From Rothia sp. (in: high G+C Gram-positive bacteria) (GTDB taxonomy: Bacteria; Actinomycetota; Actinomycetes; Actinomycetales; Micrococcaceae): 64,000 nt of DNA. Location: assembly GCA_030529845.1 (NCBI GenBank), contig JAUMWB010000005.1, positions 124,001 to 188,000 on the forward strand, given 5' to 3'. Positions 53,419 through 62,673 of this stretch are shown piece after piece. Made by a program: the position numbers and the translations under genes. Numbering within the stretch: position 1 is the stretch's first letter; every line of letters begins with the position of its first letter. The notes beneath the pieces were generated by a model. That model saw nothing but the letters and a program-made list of their open reading frames with translations, was not told the origin of the DNA and did no database searches.

Positions 53419-54696
53419 CTAGACAGCCAGGGCCCGCCGGTAGCGCACCGCAACCGCTACCCAGAGCAGCACTGCGGTGGTGAGGCAGATGATGGGGGCA
53501 GAGGACGCCGCCAGGGCAGTTCTGCTGAGCTCGTCCAGGTTGTGAGTGGCAGGGTCAAAGCGAATGCCGATGCGCATAGGCCCGTAGATGAGCCCGGCAA
53601 AGCCGACGATCGTCAGGGCACCAGCCAGCAGGCGTACCACCCGAGGAGCTACGGCGAAGAAGGTGGGGAAGGCATCCAGCCAGAAGGCTGCAATGAGCAG
53701 GGGTAGCCAGATGTTGTGGTGGGACCAGGAAATGGGCGACATGGCCATCATCAAGAACCCGTTGAGGGCTATCTGGGAGAGCACCATGCCGCGGCGGTGC
53801 AACACCGGGATTAGGTAGGCTACACCCACCAGCAGGGCAAGGATAAGACCGTAGCGCAGGGCCGACAGGAGCGGCCCCTCAACCAGACCCAGGTGCAGGA
53901 GCCAGCCCAGGGTGGAAATGTTATCCACATAAGCGATATTGCCTACGCGGGAGGGATCTGAGATTGCGAAGAACCAGAACTCACGGGCGGTGGCTGGCAT
54001 GAAGATGAAACCGGCGGCAACCGTGGCTGCGAAGGTGGCTCCCAGGGTGAGCACGCCCTTAATGTCTCGGCGCATGAGCAGAATCAGGCCGAAGGCTAGA
54101 GGGGTGAGCTTGATGCCACCGGCAAGACCGATGAGCACGCCGCGGGGCACTCTGGTTGCCGGGCGCAACAGGTCAATGAGCACCAGCAGCAGGATCAGGG
54201 CGTTGATCTGAGCCAGTCCAATGCCGCGGTCCCAGGGGCTGAACATGGTGATGCAGGTAGCCAGCACCACAACCAGTGAGCGGCTCCCCAGCAGGGCTTC
54301 CCCGGGAACGGTGATACCGCGAGCGCGCGCGTGGTTGAGAATGAGCACCGATACCCACAGGGCTGCAAGCACGGCCAGCAGGGTCATGAGCCCGGCACCT
54401 GCCCACAGGGGTAGGAAGGCGAAGGGGGCGAAGACCATGACCGCAAAGGGAGGGTAGGTGAAGGGCAGGGTGATGGGCTGCCCGTCCTCGAGGTAGTAGT
54501 TGTAGAGGGTTTTGCCGGGGTAGAGGTCGCCGAAGACCACGCCTGCGCCGGTGCGGTAGACCTCGAAGTCTTGGCCGTTGAGGATCATGGAGTGGCGGAT
54601 GTGCCACTGCATGACCGCTACGAAGAAGATGCCGGTGAGGGCCGGCCAGATGATGTTCCGGGCGGGTAGGCGATCGGTGAGGCTAAAGAGGGACAC
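53419..54696 (-). CDS. GT87-family polyprenyl-phosphate glycosyltransferase
   Basis: 425 residues, about ten helices. GT87 (DUF2029) marks: an acidic first loop NGQDFEVYRTGAGVVFGDLYPG, FTYPPFAVMVFAPFAFLP, AGGIKLTPLAFGLILL, and SPISWSHHNIWLPLLIAAFW. In actinobacteria such enzymes add mannose from polyprenyl-phosphate-mannose to lipoglycans on the outer side of the membrane. Next gene downstream in this direction is 78 bp away; the upstream small membrane gene is 6 bp away, so these two are one unit. Confidence 0.9.
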   Translation of the reverse strand: MSLFSLTDRLPARNIIWPALTGIFFVAVMQWHIRHSMILNGQDFEVYRTGAGVVFGDLYPGKTLYNYYLEDGQPITLPFTYPPFAVMVFAPFAFLPLWAGAGLMTLLAVLAALWVSVLILNHARARGITVPGEALLGSRSLVVVLATCITMFSPWDRGIGLAQINALILLLVLIDLLRPATRVPRGVLIGLAGGIKLTPLAFGLILLMRRDIKGVLTLGATFAATVAAGFIFMPATAREFWFFAISDPSRVGNIAYVDNISTLGWLLHLGLVEGPLLSALRYGLILALLVGVAYLIPVLHRRGMVLSQIALNGFLMMAMSPISWSHHNIWLPLLIAAFWLDAFPTFFAVAPRVVRLLAGALTIVGFAGLIYGPMRIGIRFDPATHNLDELSRTALAASSAPIICLTTAVLLWVAVAVRYRRALAV

Positions 54697-54702
54697 CTGC
54701 GG

Positions 54703-55224
54703 CTACTTTTCGATGGGGGCGGACGCCGCCGCGCCGCTGTCTGTCTGCTGGGCAGGGGCGGGGCTGGTGGCGTCCTGGTCTGCGGTCTTGCGGACAGCGA
54801 CCAGGTTAGTGCCGCGCTTAGTCTTGGCGCGGCCGGGCAGGCGGCGGCCAACCTTCTCGGAGGATTCAGCGGTAGCCTTCTTGGGCAGGGCGGCGATGCG
54901 CAGGGCTAGTTCAATCACGAGCAGGGCCAGCGCTGCGTAGAAGACGTAGTAGGAGGGGTAGAAGTAGTAGAGGCTGGCGCTCCAGCCGGCGATGGTGGCA
55001 CCCAGGGCAACGACAGCCAGGGCGGCAATGATGATGTGGACCAGGGGGAAGGCGCCGTTGTTCTCAGTGTTACGCCAGGTGATGTAGATGGCCATAAGCG
55101 CAAAAAGGACGGGGAAGAAGATTTGGCCGGAAAGAGCCATGGTGTCTTCGGTGTAGCGGAAGATGCCGAGAGCCTGGACGATGGCGGTGGCAGCAAGGAG
55201 TAGGGAGGCGGGCAGTGTTTTCAC
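54703..55224 (-). CDS. Small four-helix membrane protein
   Basis: 173 residues. Four hydrophobic segments (LPASLLLAATAIVQALGIF, IFFPVLFALMAIYITW, LVHIIIAALAVVALGATIAG, YYVFYAALALLVIELALRI) and a basic then Ala/Pro-rich tail of about 55 residues (GRRLPGRAKTKRG). No family recognised. Located 6 bp upstream of the GT87 gene and 18 bp downstream of the DUF456 gene, so part of one operon; may assist the glycosyltransferase. Confidence 0.7.
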   Translation of the reverse strand: MKTLPASLLLAATAIVQALGIFRYTEDTMALSGQIFFPVLFALMAIYITWRNTENNGAFPLVHIIIAALAVVALGATIAGWSASLYYFYPSYYVFYAALALLVIELALRIAALPKKATAESSEKVGRRLPGRAKTKRGTNLVAVRKTADQDATSPAPAQQTDSGAAASAPIEK

Positions 55225-55242
55225 GGGAAACCAGTCTACCGG

Positions 55243-55746
55243 TTAGGCGGTGATGAAGTAGGTGATAGCGCAGATCGTGAAGATGGTGCCGGTGGTCAGG
55301 GCGGCGGCTAGTTCGATGAGGATGCCGATGCCCATCGATTTGAGGGCAGCCAGGGTACTTCCCGCTGAGGTGGCGATATCGCCCTGGTTGCGCACAGTCT
55401 CGCTCAGCAGCAGGGCAAGGGCAAAGCCAACAAAGAGGCCAACGACGGGGATGACGAACATACCAATGACCGCGCCGAGCACGCCCCAGAGGATTGAGCG
55501 GTTAGGAATGGCCCGCTGTTTGAGGGTTTTGCCCGTCAGCACAGCTTGGGCGGCCATGCCCGCAAGCATGATGGGGAGGCCTAGACCCAGTAGCCACCAA
55601 CCCTCAGGCCCGCGCAGGGTCAACCCCCACAGCAGGGTGCCACCGAGAACTGCGAAAGAGCCGGGCAAAATGGGGTAGACAATGCCCACGATGCCTAGGC
55701 CAATCAGCAGGGCGGATATAAGGGTTATCACGATAGCTAGGGTCAT
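55243..55746 (-). CDS. DUF456 membrane protein
   Basis: 167 residues from ATG 55746, five to six helices. DUF456 signature GIVGIVYPILPGSFAVLGGTLLWGL near the start and VIGMFVIPVVGLFVGFALALLLSE in the second half, each with a conserved Pro/Gly turn. Function unknown. First gene of the DUF456 - small membrane protein - GT87 unit. A family R hairpin lies just upstream. Confidence 0.85.
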   Translation of the reverse strand: MTLAIVITLISALLIGLGIVGIVYPILPGSFAVLGGTLLWGLTLRGPEGWWLLGLGLPIMLAGMAAQAVLTGKTLKQRAIPNRSILWGVLGAVIGMFVIPVVGLFVGFALALLLSETVRNQGDIATSAGSTLAALKSMGIGILIELAAALTTGTIFTICAITYFITA

Positions 55747-55777
55747 ACTGTTCAGTTTACCGGTGCAGTTACTGGCA

Positions 55778-55879
55778 AGCATTGGGCATACCGAAGCCTA
55801 TTGGCCGGGGCTGGCGTGAATTGCGACGAGCCCCAGGCGAGGAGCAAGAGGGTCGATAGGCAGAGGTATGCCCAATGCT
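55778..55879 (+). repeat. Hairpin family R, copy c
   Basis: Closing stem AGCATTGGGCATACC (55778-55792) / GGTATGCCCAATGCT (55865-55879), perfect 15 bp. Inside: CGGGGCTGGCGTGAATTGC, GACGAGCCCCAGGCGAGG, AGCAAGAGGGTC. Lies between divergent genes (DUF456 and the nitrite reductase), so it is not a terminator for either. Confidence 0.75.
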
Positions 55880-55945
55880 GAGCCATCTCATCGTAAAACC
55901 AGACTGATATAATCGGCATTACGCATACAAGTTTTTGGAGTTGAG

Positions 55946-58777
55946 ATGCCTGAGAAGGACGCCGCACCCCAGCCCGGTTACCGTGAGCAGCTGACCCTGG
56001 GTGCGCGTCCGCTCGACGCTCCCGGCGCACCGGTCACCGACCAGCAGGCCCGCGATATCGCCAGCGGCCGCCGCACCTGGCACCGGAAGGCATCTAAGCC
56101 GGTGTCGGTGTGGATGTTCGCCCTCTTCATCGTGCTCATGACCCACAGGTGGATCCCTGAATCCCTCTGGCTGATGGTTCACATGGTTACCCTGGGTCTG
56201 ATTACCAACTCGATTCTGGTCTGGTCCCAGCACTTTACCGAGGCCCTGCTCAAGCACAAGCTCCCCGATAGCGCTAGGCCCGTGCAGCTGGCCCGCATCT
56301 ACACCCTGAACGCCTCAATGGTGGTGCTCATGGTGGGTGTAGTCTTTTCCCTCTACCCGCTGACCGTGCTGGGCTCGGTAGGCGTAGGTGCTGTGGTCAC
56401 CTGGCACGGGGTCGCCCTGCTACAGCAGATGCGCACTGCCCTACCCGCCCGCTTCGGGGTGACGATTCGCTACTACATTGCAGCCTCCTGGCTACTGCCG
56501 GTGGGTGCAACCTTCGGTGCCCTACTGGCCTACGACGGCCTAAACGCCAGCTGGCACGGCCGCCTGCTCCTAGCCCACGAGGCCGTGAACCTGCTGGGCT
56601 TTGTAGGTATCACCGTGGTCGGCACCCTCATGACCCTGTGGCCCACCATGCTACGCACGGTGATGGTGCCGGACGCCGTTGCCCGCTCCACCCGCGCCCT
56701 GGCAGGTCTGTGCGCGGGGCTGGGGCTCATCGTGGCAGGTGCCCTTACCGGCCTTACCTGGCTGGCCGTTGCCGGTCTACTTCTCTACGCAGCCGCCCTG
56801 GCGCTCGTCCTTGCCCTGATGGTGCGCACCACCACCGCCAAGAAACCTTCCGACTACGCCACCTTCTCAGCAGCCGCCGGTATGGCCTGGCTGACCGTCG
56901 GCGTCCTCTTCTCCGCCTACCTGGTGGCGACCTCCCCCTTCGACGCCCTGACCCTGCGCCCGGTCACCCCCATCTTCGTTGCGGGCTTCCTCGCCCAAAC
57001 CCTGCTGGGCGCCATGACCTACCTGCTCCCTGCCCGCATGGGCGGCGGCCCCAAAGCCGTGCGCGCCGCCAACACCGAATTCAACCGCTTCGCCGCAGGC
57101 CGCGCCACCATGGTCAACCTCTCCCTACTCATCTTCATCCTGCCGGTTTCCCTCACCGGCTCCTGGGTGCGTACCGGTGCCTCCCTGCTCGGCGCTTTCA
57201 CCCTCTTCGCCTTCATCCCCCTCATGCTGCGCGGTGTACGGGCCTCGGTGAGCGTCCGCAAGGCCATGATCCAGGCCCGCGCACGCGGCGAAGCCCCCAC
57301 CCCTGACCCGCAAGCCCTCACCCCCGTACCAGCCCCCCACCTGCGCAACGCCCTCATCGGTGCGCTCGCCGTAGCCCTGGTGCTAGCCCTGGGAGTGGCT
57401 CTTGACCCGGCGGCCCGCGCCCGACTGACCGCAGGAGCATCCGCAGCTAGCGCCACCGGCCAGACCACCACCCTGGCCGTTGAAGCCACCGCCGACATGC
57501 GCTTTACCCCCGATACCGTGGAGGTACCGGCGGGCAACCGTCTGGTCATTGAGGTCACCAACACCGACACCAAGAACGCCCACGACCTCACCTTTGCCAA
57601 CGGGGCCACCACCGGCCGTATCGACCCCGGGGCTACCAAGACCGTGGACGTCGGCGTCATCACCGGCGACTTAGAGGGCTGGTGCTCGGTGGTCGGGCAC
57701 CAGGCCATGGGCATGACCTTCACGGTGGTAGCAAGCGGGGCGGACGCCACCCAGGCAGGCTCCAGCGACAGTAGCGGCTCAGCCCACGCCGGGCACAGCA
57801 CAAGCAGCTCAACCCTTGTTTCAAGCGATATTGACCTGCAAGGCGATATCGCTGATGACTACCAGACCCGCGACGCCGCCCTCGCCCCCGTACCCGAGGG
57901 AGAAACCGTGGACGGCCGCACCGTGCACCGCCAGACCCTCGATGTGCAAGAACTCCCCCGCGAAATTGCCCCCGGGGTCACGCTCAACGCCTGGACCTTC
58001 AACGGCTCCTACATGGGCCCCACCCTGCGCGGGCGCGTGGGCGATATTTTTGAAATTACGCTCGTCAACAATGGCAGCATGGGCCACTCGGTGGACTTCC
58101 ACGCCGGAACCGTCTCCCCCGACGAGGTCATGCACACCATCGCCCCCGGCGAATCCCTCACCTACCGTTTTGAGGCAGTGCGCTCAGGTATCTGGCTCTA
58201 CCACTGCTCCACCATGCCCATGAGCGCCCACCTGGCAGCGGGCATGTTTGGGGCGGTTATTATCGACCCCGCCGACCTACCCGAGGTAGACCGCGAGTAC
58301 CTGCTGGTGCAGTCCGAGGTAGCGCTCACCGAAGCTACCGGTAGCCAGAATCCCTCCACTCAGCCGAGCGAGGGCGTCCTCACCGACATCTCACCCGAGG
58401 GGCTGGCAGCAGGCACCCCTACCCTTACCCTCTTCAACGGGCACGCCACCCAGTACCTGCGCGACCCGCTCACCGCCCGCGCGGGCGAGCGCGTGCGCAT
58501 CTGGGTACTCAACGCCGGACCCAACGGGGAGCTGAGCTTCCATGTGGTCGGCAGCCAATTCGACACGGTCTATAAGGAGGGCGGTTACCTGCTCCAGGGC
58601 GGCGTAGATGCCTTCGGCACAAACGGGGGCGGCGCCCAAGCCCTCGACCTTTCTGCAGCCCAGGGCGGATTCGTTGAGATGGTCTTTGAAGAACCCGGCA
58701 CCTACACCTTCGTCAACCACAACTTTGCTGCCGCCGAACGCGGGGCCCGTGGGCAGATCACCGTCACCGGCAGCTAG
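55946..58777 (+). CDS. Membrane - cupredoxin - copper nitrite reductase fusion
   Basis: 943 residues in three parts. Residues ~50-480: about twelve membrane helices with scattered conserved His (VWSQHFTEALLKHKL, ARMGGGPKAVRAAN), reminiscent of NnrS/oxidase-like membrane proteins. ~500-615: a cupredoxin with type-1 ligands (NAHDLTFANG, then GWCSVVGHQAMGM). ~650-943: two-domain copper nitrite reductase with all ligands at normal spacing: H714, H719 (HSVDFHAG, including catalytic D717), H753-C754, H762, M767 (YHCSTMPMSAHLAAGM), H925 (NHNFAAAERGA), and a candidate second catalytic His in LSFHVVGSQF. It should reduce nitrite to NO outside the membrane, with the cupredoxin as built-in electron carrier. 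GGAG lies eight bases before ATG. Confidence 0.88.
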   Translation: MPEKDAAPQPGYREQLTLGARPLDAPGAPVTDQQARDIASGRRTWHRKASKPVSVWMFALFIVLMTHRWIPESLWLMVHMVTLGLITNSILVWSQHFTEALLKHKLPDSARPVQLARIYTLNASMVVLMVGVVFSLYPLTVLGSVGVGAVVTWHGVALLQQMRTALPARFGVTIRYYIAASWLLPVGATFGALLAYDGLNASWHGRLLLAHEAVNLLGFVGITVVGTLMTLWPTMLRTVMVPDAVARSTRALAGLCAGLGLIVAGALTGLTWLAVAGLLLYAAALALVLALMVRTTTAKKPSDYATFSAAAGMAWLTVGVLFSAYLVATSPFDALTLRPVTPIFVAGFLAQTLLGAMTYLLPARMGGGPKAVRAANTEFNRFAAGRATMVNLSLLIFILPVSLTGSWVRTGASLLGAFTLFAFIPLMLRGVRASVSVRKAMIQARARGEAPTPDPQALTPVPAPHLRNALIGALAVALVLALGVALDPAARARLTAGASAASATGQTTTLAVEATADMRFTPDTVEVPAGNRLVIEVTNTDTKNAHDLTFANGATTGRIDPGATKTVDVGVITGDLEGWCSVVGHQAMGMTFTVVASGADATQAGSSDSSGSAHAGHSTSSSTLVSSDIDLQGDIADDYQTRDAALAPVPEGETVDGRTVHRQTLDVQELPREIAPGVTLNAWTFNGSYMGPTLRGRVGDIFEITLVNNGSMGHSVDFHAGTVSPDEVMHTIAPGESLTYRFEAVRSGIWLYHCSTMPMSAHLAAGMFGAVIIDPADLPEVDREYLLVQSEVALTEATGSQNPSTQPSEGVLTDISPEGLAAGTPTLTLFNGHATQYLRDPLTARAGERVRIWVLNAGPNGELSFHVVGSQFDTVYKEGGYLLQGGVDAFGTNGGGAQALDLSAAQGGFVEMVFEEPGTYTFVNHNFAAAERGARGQITVTGS

Positions 58778-58918
58778 AGCTGGCTTAAAGTCGCGGACGC
58801 CACCACCAGCGGGCATCTGGCGATAGCCCCTAGTGCCGGGGTTGGGTGCATCACCCTAGGGCGTGTAGGGCGGGTGAGCGCCTGACGGGCAGGAGGGTTT
58901 TCCAGTAGTCTTGACCTG

Positions 58919-59536
58919 ATGACAAGTGAACGCACCAAGCCCAACCTAGCCCTGCGCATCGGCGCAGGACTGGTCGCGCACTGGCAGATTGTGGCATCAG
59001 CAGTGCTGATGACAGCCGGTGTCGCGGGGCTTTCTGCTACCTACGAGGACTACTGCGGGCAAACTGACCTGGCCTACGCCCCCACCGAGCTGCGGGACGA
59101 TATTGAAGCTGCCGCCCAAGTTTCTGGCTTCCGGGCAGGCGTTCTGGCAGCCCAGCTAGAAACCGAGTCAGGCTGGGTCACTACCGCCGAATCCCACGCG
59201 GGCGCCCACGGCCTGGCCCAGTTCACCCAGGACACCTGGGATATCTGGGGCGAGGGGGACATCAACAGCCCCGAAGACTCCATCGCCGCCCAGGGCCGCT
59301 ACCTGGCCTATCTTTCTGAGCGCCTAGCCCCCTATGTCTCGGCTGAAACTTCACTTCAGGATATTGTGCTGGCAGGCTACAACGCCGGGCCCGGTGCCGT
59401 GGAGGAATTTGGCGGTATCCCGCCCTATTTTGAGACCCAGAACTACGTGGTCAAAATCGACGAGCTGGCTGCCACCAAATATGCGGTGACCTGTGCACCT
59501 GATCCCAGCTTCAAGCAGGCTACCCTGGTGCGCTAG
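58919..59536 (+). CDS. Lytic transglycosylase (SLT domain), membrane-anchored
   Basis: 205 residues. One N-terminal hydrophobic segment (IVASAVLMTAGVAGLSATY) as signal anchor, then a family-1-like goose-lysozyme fold: catalytic Glu in LAAQLETESGW, GAHGLAQFTQDTWDIWG, DSIAAQGRYLAYLSE, VLAGYNAGPGAVEEFGGIPP and FETQNYV. Cuts peptidoglycan glycan strands. Single gene, 141 bp after the nitrite reductase. Confidence 0.9.
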   Translation: MTSERTKPNLALRIGAGLVAHWQIVASAVLMTAGVAGLSATYEDYCGQTDLAYAPTELRDDIEAAAQVSGFRAGVLAAQLETESGWVTTAESHAGAHGLAQFTQDTWDIWGEGDINSPEDSIAAQGRYLAYLSERLAPYVSAETSLQDIVLAGYNAGPGAVEEFGGIPPYFETQNYVVKIDELAATKYAVTCAPDPSFKQATLVR

Positions 59537-59576
59537 GGAAGTCGTAAAATACATATGGGGCTCGGCAAAAGGTTCT

Positions 59577-59698
59577 GCAGGCTCGCGCTCACTGCCGACC
59601 CTCTAGCCCCGCCTAACGGCGGATTCCGCGCCCTCTTGTGTGCTCGCGCGCTCGCACCCGGGCACTTCATCATGCCAGCAGCTTCGCTGCAAGCCTGC
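59577..59698 (+). repeat. Hairpin family S, copy e
   Basis: Contains GCTCGCGCT (59581) and the 38-nt core at 59607-59644 (CCCCGCCTAACGGCGGATTC..., TGTGTGCT), 33/38 identical to the minus strand at 42135-42172. Ends GCAGGCT (59577) and AGCCTGC (59692) are complementary. Sits between the transglycosylase and cupin genes. Confidence 0.65.
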
Positions 59699-59723
59699 TT
59701 CACCAAATCCTCAGGAGGTCCCC

Positions 59724-60125
59724 ATGACCGCATCATCCCTTCCCTCAGACCAGCTCTTCCCGCAGGGCAAGCCCGCGCCTGCCGGTTCTTTCACCGGCCA
59801 GGCCTATATGCACCCGCTGGCACCCAGCAGCCAGCTACAGTCCCTGGCTGTTACCTTCGAGGCCGAAGCCCGCACCAACTGGCATACCCACGACGTCGGC
59901 CAGCTTATTGTGGTGACCTCCGGCATCTGCATTTACCAGCTCGAAGGCCAGGAACCCCAGACCCTCACACCCGGTGAGGCCTTCTTCTTTGAACCGGGCG
60001 TCAACCACTGGCACGGAGCCACCAGCGACGGGCCCATGACCCACATCGCCGTCACCCCCTTCAACGAGGACGGCGAATTCGTCAACTGGGGCGCACCCGT
60101 CGATGAGGCCACCTACACCGGCTAA
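59724..60125 (+). CDS. Cupin domain protein
   Basis: 133 residues, single cupin barrel. Metal motif 1 NWHTHDVGQLIVVTSG (two His) and motif 2 LTPGEAFFFEPGVNHWHGAT. Looks like the (R)-mandelonitrile-lyase/quercetinase-like small cupins; substrate unknown. ATG 59724 follows AGGAGGT by four bases, so the longer frame from 59640, which would run into the repeat element, is unlikely. Confidence 0.88.
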   Translation: MTASSLPSDQLFPQGKPAPAGSFTGQAYMHPLAPSSQLQSLAVTFEAEARTNWHTHDVGQLIVVTSGICIYQLEGQEPQTLTPGEAFFFEPGVNHWHGATSDGPMTHIAVTPFNEDGEFVNWGAPVDEATYTG

Positions 60126-60143
60126 TCCCAGCACACCTCAAAG

Positions 60144-60204
60144 AAGGACGCCGCCACCTGCTCCCCTGCCCTCAGGCAGGAAAGCGGGTGGCGGCGTCCT
60201 TACT
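60144..60204. terminator. Bidirectional hairpin terminator
   Basis: AAGGACGCCGCCAC (60144-60157) and GTGGCGGCGTCCTT (60188-60201), with a nested CCTGCC/GGCAGG stem. Lies between the convergent cupin and DUF1846 genes. Confidence 0.85.
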
Positions 60205-60225
60205 CAGAAGCCCTACCGGGGAAGC

Positions 60226-61719
60226 CTAGCGCTTCTGGTAGAGGGCCTTCTTCTGGAACTTAGGGTCAGAGGTGACCAGCATACCCAGGGAACGGAAGAC
60301 CCCCTCGTCCACCGAGCCCAAAATAGTGGTGGTGTGGACGTCCGCCCCGCGCAGGTTTTTCAGCTGCTCCAGGGCGGCGCGGGCGTCCTCATCGTGAGCC
60401 GCTGAGGTCGAGAGGGCAATCAGCACCTCGTCGGTGTGCAGGCGGGGGTTCTGGCTACCCAGGTGCAGGGTCTTCAGACGCTGGATGGGTTCCAGGGCCT
60501 CGTTCGACAGCAGGTGCTTATTGTCGTCCAAGCCAGCCAGGTGTTTGAGGGCATTGAGTAGGGCAACCGCCGAGCAGCCCAGCAGGTCGGTGGTCTTGCC
60601 GGTGATGATGGTTCCATCTGCCAGCTCGATCGCCGCACCGGGGGCGCCGGTGGTCTCTTCACGCAGGCGGGCGGGGGTAACGACCGGGCGGTCGGTTGCC
60701 TTGATACCGGCCTTGGCCATAACCACAGCAGCGCGGTCTGACTGGGTAGAATCCAGGCCGCCACGGGCCTCGTCCACCAGGGCCTTGAAGTAGCGGCGGA
60801 TGATTTCCTGCTCGGAGGCGTAGCGGCAGGCAGCGTCATCGGTGATGCAGTTACCGGCCATGTTCACACCCATGTCGGTGGGCGACTGGTAGGGGGTAGT
60901 GCCGGTCATCTTCTGCAGCAGCACGTTGAGCAGGGGGAAGGCCTCAACGTCGCGATTATAGTTGACGGTGGACTCGCCGTAAGCGGTCAGGTGGAAGTGG
61001 TCGATGACGTTAGCGTCATCCAGATCAACCGTGGCTGCTTCATAGGCCAGGTTGACGGGGTGCTCCAGGGGCAGGTTCCAGATGGGGAAGGTCTCGAACT
61101 TGGCATAGCCTGCCTTCACACCTCGCTTGTTCTCGTGGTACACCTGCGACAGGGCGGTTGCCAGCTTGCCAGATCCGGGGCCGGGGGCGGTAACAACAAC
61201 CAGGTCGCGGGTGGTTTCGGCGAACTCGTTGCGGCCCAGGCCGTCCTCGCTCACGATCAGGTCGGTGTTGGTGGGGTAACCGGGAATGACGCGGTGACGC
61301 GAGACCTTCAGGCCCAGACGCTCCAGGCGCTGCTTGAAGGCAACAGCCTTGGCGTTGTCGTCCTCCATCTGGGTAAGCACCACGTGCTCCACCAAAAAGC
61401 CGCGGTCGCGGAAGACGTCGACCAGGCGTAGCACGTCGTCCTCGTAGGTGATGCCCAGGTCAGCACGGATTTTGTTGCGCTGCAGGTCTTTGGCGTTGAG
61501 GCAGATAAGAATTTCTACCTCGTCGCGGATTTGCTCCAGCATCGCGATCTTGTTGTCGGGTGTGAAGCCGGGTAGCACACGGGAGGCGTGCATGTCGTCA
61601 AAGAGTTTGCCACCCATTTCGAGGTAGAGCTTGCCGCCGATTTCTTCGCGGCGCTCCTGGATGTGTCGAGACTGCATCTCGATGTACTTCTCACGGTCAA
61701 AACCAATTTTGTTCACCAT
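60226..61719 (-). CDS. DUF1846 domain protein
   Basis: 497 residues, full length for this family. Seen: the start [81 protein letters not shown] (a P-loop-like nucleotide site), and [19 protein letters not shown]. The family is cytoplasmic, oligomeric and of unknown function. ATG 61719 gives the typical MVNKIGFD beginning; the ATG eight codons upstream is less likely. Confidence 0.93.
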   Translation of the reverse strand: MVNKIGFDREKYIEMQSRHIQERREEIGGKLYLEMGGKLFDDMHASRVLPGFTPDNKIAMLEQIRDEVEILICLNAKDLQRNKIRADLGITYEDDVLRLVDVFRDRGFLVEHVVLTQMEDDNAKAVAFKQRLERLGLKVSRHRVIPGYPTNTDLIVSEDGLGRNEFAETTRDLVVVTAPGPGSGKLATALSQVYHENKRGVKAGYAKFETFPIWNLPLEHPVNLAYEAATVDLDDANVIDHFHLTAYGESTVNYNRDVEAFPLLNVLLQKMTGTTPYQSPTDMGVNMAGNCITDDAACRYASEQEIIRRYFKALVDEARGGLDSTQSDRAAVVMAKAGIKATDRPVVTPARLREETTGAPGAAIELADGTIITGKTTDLLGCSAVALLNALKHLAGLDDNKHLLSNEALEPIQRLKTLHLGSQNPRLHTDEVLIALSTSAAHDEDARAALEQLKNLRGADVHTTTILGSVDEGVFRSLGMLVTSDPKFQKKALYQKR

Positions 61720-61796
61720 GGAATTCAAGCCTATCAAGACCATGGGTGCGAGCGCCCGCGCCCCGACCGCGTGGCGGCGGTGAGGGCGGGCACGCT

Positions 61797-62528
61797 TTAC
61801 TTCTCTAGGTGCAGTAGCCGCTCGGGGTAGTCGGTGAAGACGCCGGTGGCGCCCCAGTTTTTCAGCTCGTTGGCGCGAGCGGGGCTGTTGACCGTCCAGA
61901 CGTTAACCTCGTACCCGGCTTCACGCAGGGCGCGGACGGTGGCGCGGGCCAGACCCCGGTCTTCCAGGTGGGCCGCGCTAGCGTCGATGAGTTCTAGCAC
62001 GGAACGCCAGTCGGGCTGGAACATCTCGGTGACGAAAAGGGCCCCCACCGCATATTGGGGAGCCCGGCGCTTGAACTCGGCCAGGAGCAGGTGGTTGAAG
62101 GAGGAGACGATTACTTCCCTCTCCGGCTGTAGGCGGGCCAGCTCTTCAATAACCCTGTCGATGAGCAGGCGGGAGCGCTCCGCCCCCTGCTCGTTGGATT
62201 TCAGTTCGATGTTGAGGTTGAGCCCGCGCTCATTGGCCAGGTCAATGAGCTGGGCCAGGGTGGGCACCGGCTCCCCCGCCGTGTCGGGCGAAAACCAGGC
62301 ACCGGCGTCCGCCCCGGAAAGCTGCTCGGCAGTGTAGCCGTAGAGGGGGCCGGTGAGGTTGGTGGTGCGGTCCAGGTCGGTGTCGTGCAGCAGCACGGGC
62401 GTGCCGCAGGCGGCGATATCGATGTCGGTTTCGATCCAGGTTGCGCCGGAGTCAGCTGCGGCGGCAAAGGCGGCGAGGGTGTTTTCAGGGCGGGTTCCGG
62501 ACGCCCCGCGGTGGGCAAAAATACGCAT
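61797..62528 (-). CDS. Glycerophosphodiester phosphodiesterase
   Basis: 243 residues, cytoplasmic UgpQ type. Hydrolyses glycerophosphodiesters to glycerol-3-phosphate and an alcohol. Seen: [40 protein letters not shown] (metal Glu, Asp and catalytic His), [23 protein letters not shown] and [20 protein letters not shown] with [14 protein letters not shown] 62528 puts the HRG motif at the usual place. Confidence 0.94.
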   Translation of the reverse strand: MRIFAHRGASGTRPENTLAAFAAAADSGATWIETDIDIAACGTPVLLHDTDLDRTTNLTGPLYGYTAEQLSGADAGAWFSPDTAGEPVPTLAQLIDLANERGLNLNIELKSNEQGAERSRLLIDRVIEELARLQPEREVIVSSFNHLLLAEFKRRAPQYAVGALFVTEMFQPDWRSVLELIDASAAHLEDRGLARATVRALREAGYEVNVWTVNSPARANELKNWGATGVFTDYPERLLHLEK

Positions 62529-62580
62529 GGCACCAGTATGGGGCAGGGAGGTTAACGGGAGGTGCCCCATCGTAGGTCTC

Positions 62581-62642
62581 TGTGCAAGGTTCTTGGGCTG
62601 TGTGCAGGGAAAACTCTGCACACAGCCCAAGAACCCTGCACA
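62581..62642 (-). terminator. 27-bp inverted repeat
   Basis: TGTGCAAGGTTCTTGGGCTG... (62581-62607) and complement (62616-62642), one mismatch, 8-nt loop. Just past the stop of the McrC-like gene, whose transcript it may end; it may also affect the GDPD promoter. Confidence 0.65.
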
Positions 62643-62673
62643 AGTTGGATATGACTCTCAGAAGAACAGCTGA

